Source: Podila epigama
Lineage: Eukaryota; Mortierellomycota; Mortierellomycetes; Mortierellales; Mortierellaceae
Length of the DNA: 14,825 nt
Assembly (NCBI GenBank): GCA_015679605.1
Contig: JAAAVE010000692.1
Location: forward strand, 1-14,825
Direction of reading: 5' to 3'
Numbering within the stretch: position 1 is the first letter of the stretch; each line of letters opens with the position of its first letter. Below are positions 8,256-14,825 of the stretch, one piece after another. The position numbers and the translations under genes are program-made. The notes beneath the pieces were generated by a model, which saw only the letters and a program-made list of their open reading frames with translations, ran no database searches and had not been told where the DNA came from.

Positions 8256-10203
8256 ATGAAGCACTCTCGATTCATCCTCTGTGTCTGGGTGGCATGTCTC
8301 GCCACCATGATCCAGCCCTCAACCGTCGCAGCCGCCGACATTGATACCCCAATGATTCCCTCCGATAACATCACTATCCCCGAGGGCACACCCATGAAGT
8401 CGATCCCGATCCATCTCTATGCTCGCGGTATCGAGAACGGTGCTCAGCGACGCAAGACGACCTTGCGCAATTTCGTGCCTCAGAAAAGCCTTGAGCTTCG
8501 TTTCATCGAGGCCGACAAGTACGAATCTTATGATGCCTGCCATCATGTCGACATGGCTGTCGAGCTCAAGACTGAGGATGGCAAGCGTACCATCAATGCC
8601 CTCAACCCTTATGCCTTCCAGAACGCTGTGAAGAGCATCACCTGCACTGTCCCCAAGTCTGGCCGTGCAAAGTTGCATCTGCAGCTCAATGCCGACTATG
8701 CGCGCCAGGCGCGTGCTCAGTGGAAGATGACTCCTGGTACCATCTTTGGTATCGTCATCCCTCACGACCATGTTGACCTCAAGAAGAACAAGGCTTGTTT
8801 CGATGACCTGAATGCGCAAGCCAAGAAGTTGCTCAGCAAGGGTCCTATGGAGACTGTTGTTAAGCTGGTCAAGACTCCCGTCTTTGACAGCAACAACGTG
8901 GTCACCATGACCATCATCAGCACCGACCTCTGGTCCCAGATGAACCGTGAGCAGGCTGTCAAGATTTACCATCAGCCAATGGACGAGACAATTGCTCATC
9001 TTGTCTCGAACCGTATGTTCAAGCGTAGCATTGGTCAGGAAAGTGGCCCCATGTGGGACTTTGACCATGACATGTCCCAGGTGACCAAGAATGTTGCTCG
9101 CAGAATCTCGGAAAAGAATGTCCAGGCCAACATGGATAAGTCTTCGGTCAAGGGTTATGGTGAGTTTTTTTTTGTCCATGATGTCTCTTGTCTCTTTTAT
9201 CTTGCTTTTTTTTCTTCTTTTCAATGTCAAATCGTCGTTCTGACCACAAAGTCACCTCTACTTTTTACCCTTCCCCCCCCCCAATGTAGCCCAAGCAAAC
9301 ATGGCTTGGAGGCAGACTTGCTTCAGAAACATCTTCACTGGTAACATGAACTGCATCAAGTGGGGCATTGCCTCGTCCAAGATCCAGGGCATGACCCAGA
9401 TCAACCACCAAGCCCGTGTCCGTGTCCAGAAAAAGACCTCTGGTGTGCGTCGCAACGGTCGTACCATGGCCGACGATCTTTTGACCCTCACTGACGTCAA
9501 GATCTCCAGCCCTACCATCACCATCCTGCCCTCCACCTCTCTCCTCGGCTTCAGTGTCCCCGGTGTCTTTGATCTCGGAGCCACTGCCGAGATCGAGGGT
9601 GCTGTTGCCCTTGCCATCAAGGTTCAGGCTTCCCAAGACTTGCTCGTCAACACTGGCAGTGCTGCAAGCTGCCCCTGGACCATTGATTGGAACGGCAGCA
9701 TCTCCAGCACCCCTACCGTCAAGTTTGGCACCTGCACCATGCCCGGAATGCCTCGTCTCGCAAGCGACATCAGCAACATTCGTAGCAACAGCCGCGGTGG
9801 CAGCGCGATCTACCGCGGCAGTGGCCCGAATGACAACGTTGTCTTCTTTGGCCCCGACCCCGAATCTCCCCGTAACAACGGCGTCCGCACCATGGCCCCC
9901 AGCCGCTCCCGTCAGTCTGCCTCTGTCAATGTTGGTTTGTCTGTCAAGCCTGGTGTCCACCTTGGTTTGAAGGTTGTTGGAATCTCGGGCATGACTGCCG
10001 GCGTCACTGCTCCCTTGAACCTGAACATCAACACCAACTGGGACACTGAAAAGACTTCTCAATGCCCTGCCAACAACATTGCTATCAATGCCGATGGCCA
10101 AGCTTCGCTCGAGCTTGTCACTGGTTTCTTTGGCTTTGACAGAACCATCCCCATCATCCAAAGCCCTCACCTCGTCTCCCCCGCTGCCTGCATCCGACTT
10201 TAG
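8256..10203 (+). CDS. Secreted Cys-containing protein of unknown function, two exons
   Basis: Exons are 8256-9159 and 9290-10203, giving 605 aa. Residues 1-27 form a signal peptide: KHSR, a hydrophobic stretch, then VAAA before Asp28. No other membrane segment is evident, so the product is probably secreted or cell-wall associated. About nine Cys occur after the signal (in contexts such as YDACHH, ITCTV, RQTCF, MNCIKW and AASCPW), consistent with disulfides. N-glycosylation sequons occur, for example N38-I-T and NGS in the second half. A segment near residues 386-405 (LLGFSVPGVFDLGA) resembles the beta-sandwich C-terminal part of fungal secreted proteins labelled DUF7029/DUF7223. This is from memory and unverified. 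The second half contains an Arg/Ser-rich linker. Third codon positions are strongly C-biased (GTC, ATC, ACC, CTC), unlike the neighbours, suggesting high expression. Coding status is firm and function is unknown. Confidence 0.88.
9160..9289 (+). other. Intron of the secreted-protein gene
   Basis: 130 nt, from GTGAGT to AATGTAG, phase 1 (G plus CC makes Ala). It has a C-run just before the acceptor and a T9 run after the donor. Its codon composition breaks sharply from both exons, which supports the call. Confidence 0.9.
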
Positions 10204-10840
10204 AATAGATAGTCCATAATCTTGTAGACGCAAAATATGTTATGATAATTAATGAGATCAATTAATTTTATTTTCTTCGTGATGACCCCCTTTCTTTTTT
10301 TTGTTTGCGATCGTTTTCATTTTTCATTTATTGAGTTCTGTACTTGTCTCTTGCTTGAGTAATAATAATTCGTTTAATCCTCGTGTTTGCTAACGATTAC
10401 ATGCACTGAACCAAAAAAAGGGGACTTTGCATAAATTTGTTTTCTAGGCGCATATTTAACGGACGTTTCAAAGGCTATCTGACTGATACTCTAATCTCAT
10501 TTAACTTTGTCCTTTGGCCAACTTTGTTCTTGATCTGGTGTTTATTATGCGTCACGTTTTTTGAGTTCTTGTTCATCCATAGATTCAACACCTTCAGCAC
10601 ATCATTTCTCCTGACGGATCAACATTACATCAAAGATTGTAATTCACAGTGGATTTTCGAAATTCTTAATTTATACATCCTTCAATTTCCTTCAAACACA
10701 GTCGTGATCACGGAGCCAAGAAAATATATCCAAAAAGATCAATTCGACCTCTTTTGCCTATCCCTATTCATAAGTTAATCCATATTGACACAATCGGTGG
10801 ATTTTTCCCTGTTCAATGGGTAGGTTTACTTTCAGATACA
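10204..10840. other. 3' flank of the secreted-protein gene; no gene seen
   Basis: The region is AT-rich. An AT-only inverted repeat lies at 10247-10267 (AATTAAT, 7-nt loop, ATTAATT), about 45 nt past the stop, in the likely polyadenylation zone. Further right, a frame is open over 10437-10778, but its product is Phe/Leu/Ile-rich with rare-looking codons and no motif, so I do not call it. A short segment near 10754-10820 (HIDTIGGFFPVQW) reads like protein and may be an exon remnant. Confidence 0.5.
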
Positions 10841-11131
10841 ATGTCACTTTGCTCTGCACTTCTAAGGCTGTCCCTCTCACTGAATATTTCTCTTGTCCTA
10901 GAAGAAGGACCATCACGCCCACGGCGAACAGCTGCGATAGTAGCAAGTTCTCAAATTGTTGCGGTCCATGTCCAACTTGACGAGTATCATCAACTGAATG
11001 CCGAGGAAACGAAGGCTGAAAAGAAGGCTGTAAAGGAGGCGAAAATGAAAGAGAAGGAGATGAAGACATGGGAGAAGTCAGAGAGGAAAAGGAATCCAGA
11101 ATACCAAGCTGAATATCTGAAGGAACTGTGA
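10841..11131 (+). pseudogene. 96-codon ORF with charged helix; gene fragment or relic
   Basis: An ATG at 10841 opens 96 codons to TGA at 11129-11131. The first 20 residues are Leu/Ser-rich and could be leader-like or intron sequence: CCTAG at 10896-10900 is a possible acceptor and GTAGGT at 10820 a possible donor. From about 10900 the frame is convincingly protein-like, with RPRRTAAIVASSQIVAVHVQ followed by a long Lys/Glu helix (KAEKKAVKEAKMKEKEMK) that is probably a coiled coil. After the stop the same frame stays open for 14 more codons, so the TGA may be premature. I do not recognise the family. It resembles the C-terminal tail of a larger protein more than a complete gene. Confidence 0.35.
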
Positions 11132-11141
11132 GAAAAAGAAA

Positions 11142-11445
11142 ATGAAGCTTGTCAACAACAATGCCGATACTACTGAAAAATCACCCTCAAGCACCCACGA
11201 AAGACAGTTTCCTCCTAACGCTGATGCCCCTGACAACGTTGACACTCGCGCAGAATCATCCTCAAGCACGCACACCCGCACGCGGCGAGTTACTTCGAAC
11301 ACGCGCCCTAATTACGTTGACACTCTTGAAGAATCAGCTTTGCTCACCAGCACGGATCAGAACACAATTGCCCCTGACAACGTTAACGCTCGTACAGAGT
11401 GAACATCCAGATACGCGTGCACGTGGAAATACAATCACGACCTAA
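11142..11445 (+). repeat. Decayed in-frame tandem repeat (66-78 bp units)
   Basis: A frame from ATG 11142 to TGA 11400-11402 encodes three full and one partial degenerate units: 11160-11234, 11235-11312, 11313-11378 and 11379-11402. Each begins with N/Y-x-D/N-T/A and has E/T-rich and Ser/Thr-rich parts; APDN at the unit border recurs. DNA of the borders (CCCCTGACAACGTT) is repeated nearly exactly at about 11226-11239 and 11370-11383. At the stop, reading in the next frame continues the repeat (HPDTRARGNT) to TAA 11443-11445, so a one-base shift at about 11400 seems to have broken a fourth unit. It follows the charged-helix ORF by 10 nt in another frame and may be part of the same decayed gene. 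Confidence 0.55.
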
Positions 11446-12243
11446 AGGCAATTATGGACTCTTCGTCCAGGATTATTGACGACACCTCTTGCTACCTGGC
11501 ATCAAGCGAAAGCACTATCTCCTCGAAAAGTATGCGGATCACAACAAAGACAACTCATCCAGTACAACACGACATGAGTGACATTGGAAGCGATTGAGCA
11601 TGAAGCCGCAATGGTGCCCATCAGGAACATTTGTTTAAGATATCGAGGGTGATAGTTATTAGGGGAGAGGTGTACGATGTGCCAAATACAGGTCTTCAAG
11701 GTTTTATCGGGCCAAATATTTTACTCTATTATTGGCACTCGAGGTGATTGTCTTATCTGCATGTTCGCGCACAGCACAAATAAAATTACAACACATTCCA
11801 CTCTACAGCAATTAAAGTTTTCTTGCTTGGCTCTATCCAACCCTTCGTCTCCAAAGGCGTATTCTTCAGCCATTGATGACCTGCCCTGAATGAAGTTCCC
11901 CCCCAAGCCACAATTGTGGAGGTCTGAAAACTCTCTGAGCAATTGAGTTTGGTTTGCCACCACCTTTTGACTTCCTGTTGCAGTTCCAAACTTCCTACGT
12001 CCAAACAACTTACACATCACAAAGTGAGTAGCTCAATGATCTTTCGCTTTGAAGTGAGTTGTCTCCCCAACATAATTCAGTGATGGGAGCTGATGCATAC
12101 CCGAGTGTGGTAGAACATCACACTCATTTCGTTACTAACATGACATTCCTTAGAGCCGAGTCGCGTGTGTCGAGGATGGATGACTTGATAAACTGTCATA
12201 TCTCCAATTGCTAACCTATATTCATGTCGGTAAAACGCACTAG
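11446..12243. other. 800 bp without a supportable gene
   Basis: I see no domain, RNA gene or terminal inverted repeat here. On the minus strand, frames between 11721 and 12020 are open and overlap, but each has mixed codon quality and no motif. The last 60 nt before 12244 are AT-richer and could hold the promoter of the next gene. An ATG at 12224 in a different frame precedes the ATG chosen for that gene by 20 nt. Confidence 0.5.
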
Positions 12244-12706
12244 ATGGAACCAGATCGATCATCCACTAAGCACCTCCAATGGATTCTTAATCAAATTGAT
12301 GCAGGTGAAACTGATAAAGTTCATTTGCAGGCATTCGTCAAGAAGTTCCAATATACGGAGAGAAATTCAGCGGATCAGGCATACTCTGACCTCATCCACC
12401 ATCCTCGACTCAGTCGGGCGATCAGACAGGAACTGCAAAAAGAATATGATCAATTTTTACTGCACCATGCAGACCATTTCTGGGAAGCAAAGGACATGAG
12501 AGGGAGTCTATTAAGCATTGCGATGAAGGCCGCCCCTCTTACCGCGAAAGCAGGACTAGAGATTGTTAAAAATGAATACTCATTGCTCGCGAAAGGATCT
12601 TCTACAACAGCGCCTCGGAAGCAGCAGCGACAGCAAGAAGAGGAAGCCGTCACAACCATTTCCAAGCCTAACAAATCCTCAAGTTCTTTGCAAGAAGTGG
12701 TTTCAG

Positions 12707-12800
12707 GTACAATCTTCATTTAAATTACTGATTTTTGGTCATGTATTCTATTTGTAGGATACGATTTAACACCAAAACTTCTGCATTCATTTATGCACAG
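12707..12800 (+). other. Intron 1 of the nuclease-like gene
   Basis: 94 nt, from GTACAA to ATGCACAG, phase 1. A nearer acceptor (TTTGTAG ending at 12757) is also in phase 1, but it leads to a Trp/Phe-rich frame with stop at 12870s. The distal AG opens the Ser-rich frame with good codon use. Confidence 0.65.
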
Positions 12801-13084
12801 AATGGAGCCCTTCCTCTGGTGGCTCAACATTGAGTTCTACGTCTTCTTCCAGAAAGGCTTCTGTTTCATCAGAATATAGCAGTGCCTCGTCGTCATCAGA
12901 GACAAGAAATGCCTATTCAGCATCGAAATGAAAAGCGGCCGCGTCTACGTCTACTTCTTCGCCCCGTTCTGTTCCTTCTTCTACTTCTGCTCCACCGCCT
13001 TCTCCTCGCTCAACTCCGTCAAAAAAGATAACTTATGTTACTGAGGAGCCGTTGCGCAGCACTACGGTTGCACTGATAAAGCTC

Positions 13085-13164
13085 GTAAGTATAGAGGACA
13101 ACCGTACTGTATTCTTTTGATGTTGATAGTTGACTTCCTCATCCTTCTCTGGTCAAAAAAAAAG
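13085..13164 (+). other. Intron 2 of the nuclease-like gene
   Basis: 80 nt, from a consensus GTAAGT to an A-run AAAAG, phase 0. A pyrimidine stretch (CTTCCTCATCCTTCTCT) precedes the A-run. Confidence 0.7.
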
Positions 13165-13316
13165 GTTCAAGGAGAGAAAAACGTCGTTTTTCCAGATGCA
13201 GAGCCTACAATGCATGAAAAGCATACCCGCCTTCACGATCATGCTGTATCATTGATGGAGGAATACCAGTCTCAGCCAGGTCAAGCAAAAGACGGTTTAC
13301 TTCTAAAAGACGCACA

Positions 13317-13386
13317 GTAAAGTCACTTTTTTTTTTGCCAGTCTTTTGGTCTCTAATTGCCTTTGGTGATTGTATCTATGATATAG
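13317..13386 (+). other. Intron 3 of the nuclease-like gene
   Basis: 70 nt, from GTAAAG to GATATAG, phase 2 (CA plus G makes Gln). It contains a T11 run and CTAAT as a possible branch point. Confidence 0.72.
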
Positions 13387-13689
13387 GGTTGCCATGTCGT
13401 GTATCTTAAATACGATGTCAAAGAGGGTCTGCGACCACTATGAGAAGTGTGACGATGCCGAGACGTTGGAGCAAGCCAGAACTCTCTGCTTGATTCCTAA
13501 ATTTGATGAGCATGCTTCTGTTCAGATCGCTCAACTGTATCTTGATACATTGGTTGAGAGAGGCATCCATTATTTTCTTAAGACACTAATCATTGACCGT
13601 GCAGCAGTCATGAGCAAGCACATGGATGAGGACAGGTTGCCTCCGAACGCCGAATTCCAGGACAAGGTCTTGAGGATATTGATACTCAT

Positions 13690-13764
13690 GTAGGTTCCCC
13701 GAAATATTTTCAATTATGACCAGTGAAGCAAATGAGATAATAACAGGCAGTTTTTGTACTACAG
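13690..13764 (+). other. Intron 4 of the nuclease-like gene
   Basis: 75 nt, from GTAGGT to CTACAG, phase 2 (AT plus C makes Ile). The donor overlaps what otherwise reads as a TAG stop, so splicing rescues the frame. Confidence 0.65.
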
Positions 13765-13856
13765 CTGCGAATTCGTCATCCGCCCACCTTTTCTGGGGTC
13801 CTCCCATCGGAAAACGATTGCCTGCATTTGTGGGTGTCAATATTCTCCATCCACAC

Positions 13857-13951
13857 GTAAGTATAATTGTAATCAGGCTATCTCAAAGGTGGCTTTTGGA
13901 ACCTCGCTCACTTACATGTACATTCATCTTATAACATTTGGATTCTTGGAG
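13857..13951 (+). other. Intron 5 of the nuclease-like gene
   Basis: 95 nt, from GTAAGT to CTTGGAG, phase 1. The acceptor is weak. An AG six nt further on (ending 13956) is an alternative in a different phase, so the join between exons 5 and 6 is the least certain in the model. Confidence 0.5.
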
Positions 13952-14218
13952 GCGAGAAGGCTTTGGAGGCATCCAAAATGATGAAAAAAATGCAGGCATG
14001 CGAATTTGGGGATGTCAATGAGGCAGGGCGAAAAGTTGACTGCCTCTTCATGATGGACGGCGTCGAGCTATCCAATATTGAAATGAAACACGCAGAGACA
14101 TCTGCAAGGGATCTCGCGATCCAAAACAGGAAGAATGTGCGCCTTGCGCGGTGCATCCAAGAAGCGCATATCAAATATGGCATCAAGGATCCAGCCATCC
14201 TGATGGCCGATGTCTTTG

Positions 14219-14290
14219 GTAAGTTGTTTATGCTCTGTGTCTCGCAGCCTTATTATTAATACAAGATGTTTAACTCTGTAGAAATTGTAG
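14219..14290 (+). other. Intron 6 of the nuclease-like gene (two acceptors 9 nt apart)
   Basis: The donor is GTAAGT. Acceptors end at 14281 (CTCTGTAG) and 14290 (AATTGTAG). Both keep phase 1 and differ by three codons (Glu-Ile-Val inserted or not). The distal one gives the smoother Phe-Gly-Phe-Val-Gly strand. Confidence 0.72.
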
Positions 14291-14442
14291 GATTTGTGGG
14301 TATGTTTTACCAAGTCGCAAAGATGGATGTGATTGCGGTGGCCGGTCAGGTCACGCCGACGGTCGTCCATTTGCCAACGACTTCAGAGGAATTGGAAGTG
14401 TTTCTGGAGGGTACTTCTCTCGGCATCATCTGGAATTTCATG

Positions 14443-14514
14443 GTGAGTATAGCGCTATTTTTGATGCACCGTCCTATTCATTACACTTGCTGATTTTGTT
14501 TCGATATCATGTAG
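14443..14514 (+). other. Intron 7 of the nuclease-like gene
   Basis: 72 nt, from GTGAGT to ATGTAG, phase 0. CTGAT near 14490 could be the branch point. Both flanking exons read through the join as an uninterrupted helix (IIWNFM, then EHLEKQG). Confidence 0.8.
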
Positions 14515-14700
14515 GAGCATTTGGAGAAGCAAGGCCCTTCCGTAGTACGTGCAAAGAAGCGGTACGATTTGCGCCAGAATATGGATAGCTTTACCTCGTA
14601 CGTTGCGATGAGGCAACCAACTTCGAGAGATCGTATGAGAACAATGTCACGCTTACACCATAAAAAAAACGAGTGTAGAGCTTTTGAACGTAAAATATAA

Positions 14701-14825
14701 GAATGGGAAAGAGCAGTCACTATGAAGTGCGAACGATCTTCATATCTCGGTGACGAATTGCTCTTTGAAAGAAAGTGACGACCTTGAGGCCTCATTCCCA
14801 TATAAAGATATCGTTGGAAATACAG
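14701..14825 (+). other. Open continuation past the exon 8 stop, then window edge
   Basis: Directly after TAA 14698-14700 the same frame is open for 25 codons to TGA 14776-14778 and reads a plausible helix (EWERAVTMKC, ending LLFERK). The last 47 nt show no feature. The gene could also continue by splicing outside the window. Confidence 0.35.

Larger units (their letters stand above)
12244..14700 (+). pseudogene. Eight-exon PD-(D/E)XK nuclease-like gene with in-frame stop
   Basis: The model has exons 12244-12706, 12801-13084, 13165-13316, 13387-13689, 13765-13856, 13952-14218, 14291-14442 and 14515-14700, all phase-consistent. Exon 1 gives an unfamiliar helical domain of about 120 residues (HLQWILNQIDAGE near its start), then a Gln/Ser-rich linker. 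Exon 2 is Ser/Pro-rich and has TGA at 12929-12931 (codon 198) with open frame on both sides. Exons 3-5 encode a helical region with ENxx-free, Leu-rich character. Exons 6-7 hold a PD-(D/E)XK-like core: Asp at 14038-14040 (GRKVD), Glu and Lys at 14080-14082 and 14086-14088 (IEMK), then a helix with QNRKNVRLARC and a strand FVGMFYQV. The TAA closing exon 8 may also be premature. The core resembles restriction-endonuclease-like modules of fungal effector or transposon-linked families. That likeness is inference. If translated, only 197 residues would be made from the first stop. Confidence 0.7.

Noticed and set aside
10247-10267. AT-only inverted repeat as a terminator hairpin
   Set aside because: The 7-bp all-AT stem is weak, and hairpin terminators are not expected for a fungal RNA polymerase II gene.
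11721-12020. Overlapping minus-strand frames in the accessory region
   Set aside because: Two competing frames cover the same DNA, neither has a recognisable motif or clear splice borders, and the codon quality is mixed.
12224-12499. Upstream ATG and 91-codon frame overlapping the nuclease-like gene
   Set aside because: It is out of frame with the main exon, and its Ile/Arg/Ser-rich product looks like a shadow. It could at most act as an overlapping upstream ORF.
12935-12942. GCGGCCGC palindrome just after the in-frame TGA
   Set aside because: It is an 8-bp site that also fits Ala codons of the open frame. A vector or cloning origin was considered, but the flanking sequence continues naturally, so chance is likely.
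1-14825. tRNA, rRNA, CRISPR or transposon terminal repeats
   Set aside because: I scanned by eye for tRNA A/B boxes, regular direct repeats with spacers, and long inverted repeats at region borders, and found none. A weak or diverged element could be missed without tRNAscan or self-alignment.

Overview
The window looks like nuclear DNA of an early-diverging filamentous fungus. My best guess is the Mortierella group (Mortierellomycotina), but this is inference from gene style and not a database match. The evidence for a fungus is a gene for Mdm12, a subunit of the ERMES complex, and a gene for the fungal repair protein Rad7/Rhp7. Both contain spliceosomal introns of about 60-320 nt with GT..AG ends. 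Proteins carry long Ser/Gln/Ala low-complexity stretches, and the gaps between genes are rich in poly-T and CT tracts. Every gene I can support is on the + strand.

Layout: (1) 312-2478, a two-exon Rad7/Rhp7-like nucleotide-excision-repair gene. (2) 2750-6362, a four-exon MDM12 gene whose SMP domain is split by about 640 residues of low-complexity sequence. (3) 6363-8255, a 1.9 kb gap with no confident gene. It holds a 48-codon ORF, an overlapping coding-like island with splice-like borders, simple repeats and, near its right end, a TATA box. (4) 8256-10203, a two-exon gene for a 605-residue secreted Cys-containing protein of unknown function, with very C-rich third codon positions that suggest high expression. 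(5) 10204-12243, an AT-rich stretch with a 96-codon charged-helix ORF and a decaying 66-78 bp tandem repeat, but no intact recognisable gene. (6) 12244-14700, an eight-exon gene model with a PD-(D/E)XK nuclease-like core in exons 6-7. It is interrupted by an in-frame TGA in exon 2 and stops at a TAA in exon 8 that also looks premature, so it is probably a recently decayed member of an accessory family.

The first two genes are housekeeping: DNA repair, and the ER-mitochondria tether. Nothing suggests they work together. From about 10.2 kb rightward the window looks like accessory, fast-decaying sequence. The most interesting part is the disrupted nuclease-like gene with its unfamiliar N-terminal domain, followed by the repeat-bearing relics upstream of it. 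All splice sites were assigned by eye from consensus and reading-frame continuity and have no transcript support.
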